Shown one piece after another: positions 1 through 6,560 of a stretch of 12,362 bases of DNA. Within the stretch, counting starts at the first letter, position 1. Each line of letters starts with the position of its first letter. The position numbers and the translations under genes were made by a program. Source of the DNA: Caryophanales bacterium UBA1424. GTDB taxonomy: Bacteria; Bacillota_I; Bacilli_A; RFN20; CAG-826. The stretch lies in the NCBI GenBank assembly GCA_002329705.1, contig DCUC01000019.1, positions 15,867 to 28,228 of the forward strand, in the 5' to 3' direction. The notes under the pieces were generated by a model, which did not search any database, was not told the DNA's origin, and saw only the letters and a list, made by a program, of their open reading frames with translations.

Positions 1-294
1 TAAAACCATGTCCAGAGCTCGTCTTTTGATTTGATCAATATCCTTTTCAATTTTGCTGACGAGAGATAAGGAGTTGATTCCGCTTACTTCCTGGAGTTCT
101 TTAATCATGGCGTAGCAATCGTTGCTGCCGATGATAACATAGATATGATCAAAGCGTGTCTCGAGTTTAACATCCGCAAAATTATCGGCTAACTTCTTGC
201 GGATGTTGTCGGCGAGAAGTTTGACAAAATCCATCTTGTTACGACCTTTGGTCGACAGTTCGCCGTAGCGAACCATGATGCGATCGTAATTCAT
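1..294 (-). CDS. thiI: ThiI, tRNA 4-thiouridine sulfurtransferase (N-terminal part, runs off the left edge)
   Basis: ThiI adenylates U8 of tRNA and transfers sulfur from a cysteine desulfurase persulfide to make 4-thiouridine; in many bacteria it also feeds sulfur to thiamine thiazole synthesis. The 98 visible codons start MNYDRIMVRYGELSTKGRN, the typical ThiI N-terminus (ferredoxin-like domain, with RYGE and STKGRN conserved), and run toward the THUMP domain. The PP-loop ATPase and any rhodanese domain lie outside the window. The start ATG overlaps the TGA stop of the upstream desulfurase gene in an ATGA, so translation is probably coupled. The neighbouring desulfurase is its likely sulfur donor, as NifZ is for ThiI in Bacillus. 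Family assignment is firm; which of the two sulfur pathways it serves cannot be told from here. Confidence 0.93.
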   Translation of the reverse strand, partial: MNYDRIMVRYGELSTKGRNKMDFVKLLADNIRKKLADNFADVKLETRFDHIYVIIGSNDCYAMIKELQEVSGINSLSLVSKIEKDIDQIKRRALDMVL

Positions 295-1421
295 GAGCGA
301 ATGCGCTCCAATACGTCGTCGAGAGCCTGAATAAAAACTTCGATATCTTCCATGGTTGTTTGATAGTCAAAACTGATTCGCAAAGTATTTTTGGACAAGT
401 CCTCGCTGCGGCCTAGGGCGCGCACCGAATACGACATTGAGGCGGCTTTGGCGTGGCAGGCGCTGACCGACGAAATCATGATTCCCTGATTGGAGAGAGC
501 CTCGACGACAACGCTGGCTTTTTTGTCGGTAAGCGAGACGTTTAAAATATGGCTCGAGGCTTTTTCGGGACTGTTGACTACGATATTTTCTTTCTTTAAG
601 AAATAACTTCTGAGAAGTGAATTGAGCGAGGAGATGAACCGTCCGTGTTTCTTTTCATCGGCCACCGCTTCTTTGACGGCTAGTGCCAGCGTATAGGCCA
701 AAGCCGGGCTGATCGTCGAGCTTCGAAGACCATACTCCTGACCGCCTCCGCTCAAAAGGGGAATGAGTTCGATGTTTTTGCCGATGAGCAACGCTCCACT
801 GCCTTTAAGCCCATTGATTTTATGCCCGGAAATCGAGAGCAGATCAATATCCGAATAAGGAAGTGAAATTTTACCGACCGCTTGACTCGCATCGACGTGC
901 AAGACGGCGCGTGAATGGCGATGGACGATATCCGCGATTTCGCTGATCGGGTTAATGCTGCCGATCTCATTATTGACAGCCATAACCGAGACGAGAATGG
1001 TGTTTTTAGTTAAAGCCTGCCGGACATCTTCGGGGCGAACAAAGCCTTTGTGATTGACGTTGAGAATCGTCAGGTCATAACCGAAGGCATCGCGGAGTTG
1101 ACATGCGCACTCCCTAACGGAGGGGTGCTCGATGTTGCTGATGATGAGATGATCACCGCGTTTTTTGTGTTTAAAGGCAAAGCCTTTGAGCGCGAGATTA
1201 TTCGCTTCGGTCGCCGAGGAACAAAAAACGACACGATGCGTCTCCATGACGCCGAGCGCATCGAGGATGATGCTTCGCGCTTTGGCGACATATTTTTCGG
1301 CCTCGCGACCGGCTTGGTGGTCGCTATTAGCGTTGGCAAAAAACTCGCCTTCAATCTTTTGAAAAATATCAAGTAGTTCGCGCCGCGGTTTGGTCGTGGC
1401 AGCGTTATCTAAATAAATCAT
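291..1421 (-). CDS. nifS: Cysteine desulfurase, NifS/IscS family (NifZ-like partner of ThiI)
   Basis: This PLP enzyme converts L-cysteine to alanine and holds the sulfur as a cysteine persulfide for onward transfer. Its 376 aa match the family length. Visible features are the N-terminal YLDNAATT motif (residues 3-10), His99 in NIEHP, Asp177 and Gln180 in HVDASQ, the PLP-binding Lys201 in SGHK, and the catalytic Cys322 in SSVSAC followed by the conserved SVRALG segment. It sits 23 nt downstream of ezrA with an AAGGG ribosome-binding site before the ATG, and overlaps thiI by 4 nt. Adjacency to thiI, with no iscU-like scaffold visible here, points to tRNA thiolation as its main job rather than general Fe-S assembly. 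That is inference by analogy with Bacillus NifZ-ThiI. Confidence 0.93.
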   Translation of the reverse strand: MIYLDNAATTKPRRELLDIFQKIEGEFFANANSDHQAGREAEKYVAKARSIILDALGVMETHRVVFCSSATEANNLALKGFAFKHKKRGDHLIISNIEHPSVRECACQLRDAFGYDLTILNVNHKGFVRPEDVRQALTKNTILVSVMAVNNEIGSINPISEIADIVHRHSRAVLHVDASQAVGKISLPYSDIDLLSISGHKINGLKGSGALLIGKNIELIPLLSGGGQEYGLRSSTISPALAYTLALAVKEAVADEKKHGRFISSLNSLLRSYFLKKENIVVNSPEKASSHILNVSLTDKKASVVVEALSNQGIMISSVSACHAKAASMSYSVRALGRSEDLSKNTLRISFDYQTTMEDIEVFIQALDDVLERIRS

Positions 1422-1444
1422 GATGCCCTTATGTAAGACAAAAC

Positions 1445-3181
1445 CTAATTGCTCGTGCCACCGCCCTGGCGCAACTTGCGGAGAGCATTGCTCGTATCGA
1501 CATAGGCTTTTTCAAAATTGGCTTCGTAGAAATGGGCCTCACTTTGCAAGACGAGATGATGGATGTCGCTGAGGTGCTGACGGTCGCGGTTAGCGTATAA
1601 AATAGCTGATTCGGCAAGCGACATCATGTTGTTTTCGCTCTCGATTTCATTGATGACTTTATCGCCTTCGTCGCTGAGCCATTCAGTGTTTTTGGTGACT
1701 GTTCCGATATCAATCGGAAGAATATTAAGAACTTCGTTGACGGTATTGAGCGCACCATAGATTTTGTCGAGGGATTCGCCATATTTCTCAGTGAACTTAT
1801 CAAGGGAGATATCGCGGACGATTTTTTCGGCTTTTTTGACGCGGTGATAAAAGTCATATATGAGCTCATAGGCACCTTCGGCCGTCGCCTTTAAGGAGTC
1901 GAGGTAAATTTGAAAGTCTTCCATCATCGACAAAGCGAGATTTGATTCATCGCGGAGTTCATGCATTTTGCCGACCAAAATCGAATAGGGCTGCTTGGTG
2001 GACGAGTGAATAAAAGTATCGAGCGATCGTTTGGTGGCACCGACTTTATTAATTTCGCTCTGAATCTCGTTGACACGGTTGGCGTAACCCGAGCTGATGA
2101 CATAAATTTTCTTCACTTCCGGAATCGTGTTGCAGAGGCGGATAAATTTCTTTTCGAGGGTGTTGACGACGACATAGATATCTTCGCATTCGGCATCAAA
2201 GATGACGCGGGCTTTCCTCTCCTCTTCAAAGAGGATGAAATACTCATCGATGCGGGCGATGATGTTGTCGAGCGAATCGTTGACGTTATTTAATTCAAAA
2301 CTTTTGATTTTCTTGGTCAGAACCTCTAATTCGCGGTTCATATCATAGATATTGTTTTTAACGATCAGATGATGAAGGGGATATTTAGCGTCAGCCATCT
2401 CTTCGTAAGCATTCATCAAAGAGGCGATTTTATCAGGGATGACAGTCGTGACCAAGGCGCAGAGATTGGGGAGTTTGTTCAAAACTCTGCCAACTTCCTT
2501 AATCGCTTTAGAGATTTGCGGCAACAAAAGATTGGCGTCGTCATACTGGGCTGATTCGACGAATTGTTCGAACTCGTCAAAAAGGCCGTCGATATATTCG
2601 TAAACAGCGTCAAAAGAGGAGATGACCAACTGTAAATCGCCTTGCTTTGAATAGTAATCCTGTTTAATTCTCCGCAATTCCTCTTTCAAAGAAAGAGAGG
2701 CTTGGCGGGCTTCCTCTTCAGGCTTGACGACGGAAATCAAATCGCTGTTGAGAGTATTAACGTGCTTTTCGTAGGTCTCAATGATGCCTTTGCCTTCGGG
2801 ATAGGCGACTTTGAGGGCTTTGTATTTCCCTTCATCGACGAGATCTTTTAAGCCGTTAATCGTGTTTTGCGCCTGGGCGTCAAAGCGATCCCGCAATTCT
2901 TTAAAACGCTTGAGGTACTGAGTGTGCAGTTCAACATAGAGGAGATTTGTCCGCGAGATGATTTCCAGGCGCTTGACGTATTGGGCGTCCTGGCCGATCA
3001 GCAAGGCGTGAAGGTATTCAAAACGCCGTTCCAGCTCACGCACTTGTTTGCGGGCGACGTGGCGAACGATGACGAATTTGTAGAGCAAAAAGATAACGGC
3101 ACCTAAAATCAGCGCCGCTCCGATCGCAATCAACACGATTCCAGTCGTGCCTAATAAAATGATTGTCGGGACGTTGAGCAT
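1445..3181 (-). CDS. ezrA: EzrA, septation ring formation regulator
   Basis: EzrA is a membrane-anchored regulator of FtsZ that prevents polar Z-rings and links the division machinery to cell-wall synthesis in Firmicutes. The 578 aa product has one hydrophobic segment at about residues 7-36 and then a long, charged, helical region with no cysteine-rich or enzymatic motif, as expected for the spectrin-like coiled-coil repeats. Near the C-terminus the YANRDR sequence (about 529-534) matches the QNR patch region of EzrA, followed by the typical helical tail (HFYEANFEKAYVDTSNAL). Length is close to Bacillus EzrA (about 560 aa). Context also supports it: in Bacillus ezrA lies near the ThiI-partner desulfurase and rpsD. 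A strong promoter lies directly upstream and AAGG precedes the ATG, giving a 5' UTR of only about 13 nt. Confidence 0.9.
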   Translation of the reverse strand: MLNVPTIILLGTTGIVLIAIGAALILGAVIFLLYKFVIVRHVARKQVRELERRFEYLHALLIGQDAQYVKRLEIISRTNLLYVELHTQYLKRFKELRDRFDAQAQNTINGLKDLVDEGKYKALKVAYPEGKGIIETYEKHVNTLNSDLISVVKPEEEARQASLSLKEELRRIKQDYYSKQGDLQLVISSFDAVYEYIDGLFDEFEQFVESAQYDDANLLLPQISKAIKEVGRVLNKLPNLCALVTTVIPDKIASLMNAYEEMADAKYPLHHLIVKNNIYDMNRELEVLTKKIKSFELNNVNDSLDNIIARIDEYFILFEEERKARVIFDAECEDIYVVVNTLEKKFIRLCNTIPEVKKIYVISSGYANRVNEIQSEINKVGATKRSLDTFIHSSTKQPYSILVGKMHELRDESNLALSMMEDFQIYLDSLKATAEGAYELIYDFYHRVKKAEKIVRDISLDKFTEKYGESLDKIYGALNTVNEVLNILPIDIGTVTKNTEWLSDEGDKVINEIESENNMMSLAESAILYANRDRQHLSDIHHLVLQSEAHFYEANFEKAYVDTSNALRKLRQGGGTSN

Positions 3182-3200
3182 GTTATTTTACCTTGTAAAG

Positions 3201-3229
3201 ATTATAGCATCCATCCGGGGCTATTTCAA
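3201..3229 (-). promoter_or_regulatory. Promoter of the ezrA-desulfurase-thiI unit
   Basis: Read on the minus strand, TTGAAA (3229-3224) and TATAAT (3206-3201) are separated by exactly 17 nt, a near-perfect housekeeping sigma promoter. The predicted start of transcription near 3194 leaves a very short leader containing AAGG before the ezrA ATG. Confidence 0.8.
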
Positions 3230-3269
3230 AAATCATTTCGTCTTTTTTACAAGATGGTATTTTTTGTCC

Positions 3270-3316
3270 TAACGCCTCGATGAGCGTTACCAAAAAGGCG
3301 TAAAGAACGTCTTTTT
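3270..3316. promoter_or_regulatory. Cluster of alternative hairpins, terminator-like, between the two divergent promoters
   Basis: Two hairpins stand next to each other: TAACGC (3270-3275) with GCGTTA (3284-3289), and AAAAAGGCGT (3292-3301) with ACGTCTTTTT (3307-3316), the latter 10 bp with one G-U pair and a terminal T-run. A competing pairing, CGCCT (3273-3277) with AGGCG (3296-3300), would disrupt both. On the plus strand this looks like an intrinsic terminator or attenuator, yet no gene or convincing promoter precedes it, and it lies upstream of the rpsD promoter. It may insulate rpsD from transcripts arising within ezrA. The rest of 3230-3356 holds nothing I can name. Confidence 0.4.
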
Positions 3317-3356
3317 AATTAAATATTAAGGTTGCGCCCGCCACCATTTCTTTTTG

Positions 3357-3385
3357 TTGACTAATCGGCGTCTTTCCTCTATAGT
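3357..3385 (+). promoter_or_regulatory. Promoter of rpsD
   Basis: TTGACT (3357-3362) and TATAGT (3380-3385) are separated by 17 nt, each one base from the sigma-A type consensus. Transcription should begin near 3392, giving a leader of about 160 nt ahead of rpsD, much longer than translation needs. Confidence 0.8.
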
Positions 3386-3391
3386 TATCGT

Positions 3392-3551
3392 TGCATGTAA
3401 TGCAGCATGTAAATACGCCTTGTCCGATGTCGGGAACAAATGTGATAGAGTAGCCAAAGCTCAACGGTGAAATAATATCCCGGACATCCGAAGGATGGAA
3501 TTTGCACCTCTTGCTTTATATTGCAAAATATAAGGGAAAGGAGAATAGAAC
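3392..3551 (+). promoter_or_regulatory. Structured rpsD leader, probable S4 autoregulatory element
   Basis: The leader has a small hairpin at its start (TGCAT 3392-3396 with ATGCA 3400-3404). A long stem then pairs 3424-3435 with 3478-3490 (one bulged G, one C-C mismatch), extendable to about 3419/3494, enclosing a 42-nt loop. The CATCC at 3485-3489 of this stem can instead pair with GGATG (3493-3497) around a GAA loop, so two mutually exclusive folds exist. A weaker hairpin (about 3514-3533) sits just before the AAAGGAG ribosome-binding site (about 3537-3543). Bacillus rpsD is known to be repressed by S4 through its leader; assigning the same role here is inference from position and fold, not from a model match. 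Confidence 0.55.
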
Positions 3552-4157
3552 ATGAGATTCACTGGTTCGGATTACAAACGCTCACGCCGGCTCGGTTTTT
3601 CGACGCTTGAAACAGGCGAAGAATTACGCAAGAGATCTTACGGTCCCGGCCAACACGGCAATGCCCGCAAAAGAAAACCTTCTGAATACGGAAAGCAATT
3701 AGTCGAAAAACAAAAACTTCGCCATATGTACGGAGTTAATGAACGCCAATTCCGCCGCCTCTTCGCCATCGCCACCAAGTCGAGCGAAGTCACCGGCATC
3801 GCTTTCTTCCGCATTTTGGAATCGCGACTTGATAACCTCGTCTTTAGAATGGGCTTTTCAAGAACGCGCCGCGGCGCCAAACAGCTCGTCAACCATGGTC
3901 ACGTCACCGTCAACGGTAAAAAAGTCGACATCTCGTCATATCTTTGCTCGGTCAATGATATCATCGCCATTCGCGAATCAAGCAAAAACTTGAAAGTCGT
4001 CAAAGAAGCGCTTGAAAGCAAACCGTCAGCCGTCGGATATGTCAAGGTCGATGCCGTCAAACTTGAAGGCACCTTCTTACGCGCTCCAGAGCGCAACGAA
4101 TTACCGCAAGAAATAGTCGAAGCGCAGATCATCGAGTACTACAACCGCTTGCTGTAA
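3552..4157 (+). CDS. rpsD: 30S ribosomal protein S4
   Basis: S4 binds the 5' domain of 16S rRNA early in 30S assembly, helps set decoding accuracy, and in Bacilli represses its own synthesis. The 201 aa product has the S4 N-terminal domain (SRRLGFS, then SYGPGQHG and RKRKPSEYGKQL), the invariant EKQKLRHMYGVNERQFRRLF segment at about 52-71, and an S4 RNA-binding domain at about 88-145 (ESRLDNLVFRMGF, KQLVNHGHVTVNGKKVD). The C-terminal LEGTF.R.PER.ELP and EYYNRLL are typical. There are no cysteines near the N-terminus, so it is the zinc-free form. It is the only plus-strand gene here, transcribed alone, with AAAGGAG 8 nt before the ATG and a terminator 24 nt after the stop. Confidence 0.98.
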   Translation: MRFTGSDYKRSRRLGFSTLETGEELRKRSYGPGQHGNARKRKPSEYGKQLVEKQKLRHMYGVNERQFRRLFAIATKSSEVTGIAFFRILESRLDNLVFRMGFSRTRRGAKQLVNHGHVTVNGKKVDISSYLCSVNDIIAIRESSKNLKVVKEALESKPSAVGYVKVDAVKLEGTFLRAPERNELPQEIVEAQIIEYYNRLL

Positions 4158-4181
4158 CGCTGCAAAGCTAATAGCCAATAT

Positions 4182-4206
4182 AAAAAGACCTTTATAGGTC
4201 TTTTTT
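4182..4206. terminator. Bidirectional intrinsic terminator shared by rpsD and tyrS
   Basis: AAAAAGACCT (4182-4191) and AGGTCTTTTT (4196-4205) form a perfect 10-bp stem with a TTAT loop. The T-run on one strand is mirrored by the A-run on the other, so it can end rpsD transcripts going right and tyrS operon transcripts going left. It lies 24 nt after the rpsD stop and 16 nt beyond the tyrS stop. Confidence 0.9.
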
Positions 4207-4221
4207 GTTTCGGGAAATAAA

Positions 4222-5475
4222 CTAGCGAACATTGATGAGATAGTAATTTTTCTTGCCGCGACGTAAGACGTAATACTTGCCGTGCAAGGCATCAGCGCCG
4301 GTCAATTGGATAGTGCCATCAACTGCTTTTTGACCATTGAGGGCGATGCTTCCGCCTTTTAAAAATTCGCGGGCTTCGCGCTTCGAACTGGCGGCTTTAG
4401 CTGCAATCAGGACATCTTCAAGAATGATGCCGGAGTCGACTTTAACTTCCAAATCGCCGAGAACATCGATTAGATTTTTTTCGCTCATCGTCACGAAATC
4501 GCCCGAAAAGAGTGACTCACTCATCTTGATGGCTTCTTCGGCACGCGCTTGTCCATGTATGATTTTGACAACTTCAAAAGCCAGCGTTTTCTGGGCTTGG
4601 CGAAGACCTGGATTTGCTTCGTGAGCTTTCGCCGCAGTTTCAATCTCTTCGCGGCTTAAAAACGTGAATACTTTCAAATAGCGAATCGCGTCAGCATCGC
4701 TGACATTGATAAAGTATTGGTAGAGTTTATAAGGGCTGGTAATTTCTGAATCGAGATAGAGAGCACCGCCTTCGGACTTGCCGAATTTGCGGCCGGTCGA
4801 ATCGACGATGAGGTGGCTTGTCATCACGCCGACTTTGGCATCTCCGCCTTCGACTTTGCGAATGAGTTCGAGCCCGCTTGTCAAATTGCCCCACTGGTCG
4901 CTGCCGCCGACCTGAATGCGGCAGCCGTGATTACGGTAGAGGGTAAGAAAGTCGATAGCCTGCAAAAGGTTATATGAGAATTCGGTATATGATATTCCGT
5001 TTTCAAGGCGGCTGGAAATAATTTCTTTATTTAACAAATAGTTGATGGGAAAATATTTGCCGTAATCGCGCAGATAGTCGAGCATGCTGATTTTGCTCAG
5101 CCAGTCATAGTTATTGACGATGAGGCCGCGCTTTGAATCCTCGAGATTAATAAATCTCGCCAGCTGAGCGCGAATGGCTTCGGTGTTCTTTTTTAACTCG
5201 TTTCCTTCCAGGAGGTTGCGCTCTTTGGATTTTCCGGAGGGATCGCCGATCATGCCGGTGGCACCGCCGACGACAGGGATAACGCGATGACCGGCTCTTT
5301 GCAGGCGCATCAGAAGGGAGATCATGACAAAGTTGCCGATGTGCATCGAAGCCGCGCTCGGATCAAAACCGCAATAAATCGTCTGCGGGGTTGAGAGCAA
5401 CTCGCGGATTTCTTTTTCATCCGAATAATCTTTGATTAAACCCCGGTAATTGAGTTCATCGATAATATTGACCAT
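4222..5475 (-). CDS. tyrS: Tyrosyl-tRNA synthetase
   Basis: TyrRS is a class I synthetase that activates tyrosine with ATP and charges tRNA-Tyr. The 417 aa length is normal for the bacterial form. Visible are Tyr34 and Asp38 in YCGFDPS, the HIGH-type motif HIGN at 45-48, the GGATGMIGDPSGKS block (70-83), SYNLLQAIDF (167-176, tyrosine pocket), GSDQWGN (191-197), and the KMSKS-type loop KFGKS (230-234). A C-terminal S4-type RNA-binding domain follows from about 350. The ribosome-binding site AAGGAG lies inside the last codons of the upstream regulator, with a 3-nt gap between the genes, so it has no leader and no T-box of its own. Expression must come from the regulator's promoter and from read-through out of pncB. 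Confidence 0.97.
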   Translation of the reverse strand: MVNIIDELNYRGLIKDYSDEKEIRELLSTPQTIYCGFDPSAASMHIGNFVMISLLMRLQRAGHRVIPVVGGATGMIGDPSGKSKERNLLEGNELKKNTEAIRAQLARFINLEDSKRGLIVNNYDWLSKISMLDYLRDYGKYFPINYLLNKEIISSRLENGISYTEFSYNLLQAIDFLTLYRNHGCRIQVGGSDQWGNLTSGLELIRKVEGGDAKVGVMTSHLIVDSTGRKFGKSEGGALYLDSEITSPYKLYQYFINVSDADAIRYLKVFTFLSREEIETAAKAHEANPGLRQAQKTLAFEVVKIIHGQARAEEAIKMSESLFSGDFVTMSEKNLIDVLGDLEVKVDSGIILEDVLIAAKAASSKREAREFLKGGSIALNGQKAVDGTIQLTGADALHGKYYVLRRGKKNYYLINVR

Positions 5476-5478
5476 TGT

Positions 5479-6480
5479 TTACTCCTTAGTGCTGTTGCGC
5501 GCGGTATAAGTCGATTCAAACTTATAAGCTTTTTCGTTGAGTTCGCCGTTTGATAAATCAATCAGCATATACATCGCTCTCTTGCCGACTTCCTGCATGT
5601 TAATATAGAAACTCGACAAAGTCGGACGGATGATTTCGGCATATTTTGTCCCGATGATCGAGACGACTTCAACATCGTCTGGAACTTTTAAGCCGGAATC
5701 GGTCGCGGCATTGACGATGGCGGCGCCGATCGAATCGCGATAGGCGATAAAAAAGCCTTTGCGATGCTTCTTGAAATATTCCATGAAATCGAGATAGGTC
5801 CGCTCAGAGGAATCGTCGACGTTAAAAATGCGGTACGGAACGCCGATTTCATTATGAAAATCGATGAAAGCTTTTTCAATGCGAGCCAAAAGACGGCCGG
5901 CGTTGTGAACGTGGAGAAAGACGGCCGGCTTCATATCGTTTTTCTCGTAGCGAGCTTTGAGCATACGCTTGACGGCGTGCTCGTAGCCGAAATTGATGCA
6001 GCCGATGCGATTGCCGGTGATCTTATTGTTGATGACGATGGTCGGAACCGAATAGGAATTGATTTTCTCGATGTCTTCCTTATCGAGCTGATCATCAAAA
6101 ATGATGACGCCGTCGACGTGGGAGGTGATGACTTTTTCAACCATCGCGATCGCATCGCTTCTTGAATAAGAAGTGACAAAAAGCGTCAGGACAAAGCCTT
6201 TTTCCTTGGCTACCTCAGTAATGCCGTTGAGCATGTTGGATATGTAGACATAGTTGGCCGAAGGGATGACGATGCCGATATTGGTCGTCACATTTGTCGC
6301 CAAAGCGCGAGCCAACCCGCTTGGTTTATAGCCGAGTTTCTGAATGGTGGCTTCGACTTTTAAACGCGTCGCCTCGGTGACATTTCCCTGTTTGTTGATG
6401 ACGCGGGAAACGGTCGCCAGCGACACTCCGCTGACTTTAGCGACCTCATAGATTGTGACGCGGTCTTTTAAGTAATCCAT
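5479..6480 (-). CDS. LacI/GalR family transcriptional regulator, CcpA-like
   Basis: The product (333 aa from this start) has a LacI-type helix-turn-helix at about residues 9-30 (TIYEVAKVSGVSLATVSRVIN), a hinge helix (KPSGLARALA), and a periplasmic-binding-protein-like effector domain. CcpA, the carbon catabolite regulator, is of the same size, and in Bacillus its gene lies near tyrS. A cre-like palindrome in its own promoter also suits CcpA. Against this, the usual ATDEMALG segment is replaced by AYRDSIGAA, and I cannot verify the HPr-Ser-P contact residues, so another LacI paralogue is possible. An upstream ATG at 6495 adds five residues, but I prefer 6480: it has GGGAG at 8-nt spacing, while 6495 would be almost leaderless. 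tyrS follows after 3 nt. Confidence 0.85.
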   Translation of the reverse strand: MDYLKDRVTIYEVAKVSGVSLATVSRVINKQGNVTEATRLKVEATIQKLGYKPSGLARALATNVTTNIGIVIPSANYVYISNMLNGITEVAKEKGFVLTLFVTSYSRSDAIAMVEKVITSHVDGVIIFDDQLDKEDIEKINSYSVPTIVINNKITGNRIGCINFGYEHAVKRMLKARYEKNDMKPAVFLHVHNAGRLLARIEKAFIDFHNEIGVPYRIFNVDDSSERTYLDFMEYFKKHRKGFFIAYRDSIGAAIVNAATDSGLKVPDDVEVVSIIGTKYAEIIRPTLSSFYINMQEVGKRAMYMLIDLSNGELNEKAYKFESTYTARNSTKE

Positions 6481-6504
6481 ATCTTTTTCTCCCATAGCCC
6501 CTTC

Positions 6505-6533
6505 ATAGTATATGAAAATGTTTTCATAATCAA
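6505..6533 (-). promoter_or_regulatory. Putative promoter of the regulator-tyrS unit
   Basis: On the minus strand TTGATT (6533-6528) is followed by TATACT (6512-6507) at 15-nt spacing, or by TACTAT (6510-6505) at 17 nt. Either would start transcription near 6500-6498, leaving a leader that holds GGGAG before the ATG at 6480. It is weaker than the ezrA and rpsD promoters. Confidence 0.5.
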
Positions 6534-6547
6534 CAGCGACATTTTCA
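6512..6547. promoter_or_regulatory. cre-like operator with an additional half-site
   Basis: ATGAAAATGTTTTCAT (6512-6527) has perfect 7-bp arms around a 2-nt centre. Its core, 6513-6526, differs from the CcpA cre consensus TGWAANCGNTNWCA at one position on either strand. It fills the spacer of the predicted promoter, an ideal position for repression. A further TGAAAA half-site lies on the minus strand at 6547-6542, 21 bp from the matching half of the palindrome, i.e. two helical turns away on the same face. The likely binder is the product of the adjacent LacI-type gene. Confidence 0.65.
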
Positions 6548-6560
6548 TAAAGGAGGCCGG

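Noticed and set aside
3254..3283. A 9-codon open frame (MVFFVLTPR) ahead of the terminator-like hairpin, resembling a leader peptide
   Set aside because: It has no ribosome-binding site and no promoter upstream on the plus strand, and a frame this short is expected by chance.
5764..6165. 133-codon open frame on the plus strand within the regulator gene
   Set aside because: It lies wholly antisense to a well-supported LacI-family gene, has no recognisable motifs, and its composition reflects the opposite strand's codons.
6481..6495. Upstream ATG at 6495 as the start of the LacI-type regulator
   Set aside because: The predicted transcription start would leave it almost leaderless and its AAGGGG is only 2 nt away, while the ATG at 6480 has GGGAG at proper spacing and gives a family-typical N-terminus.
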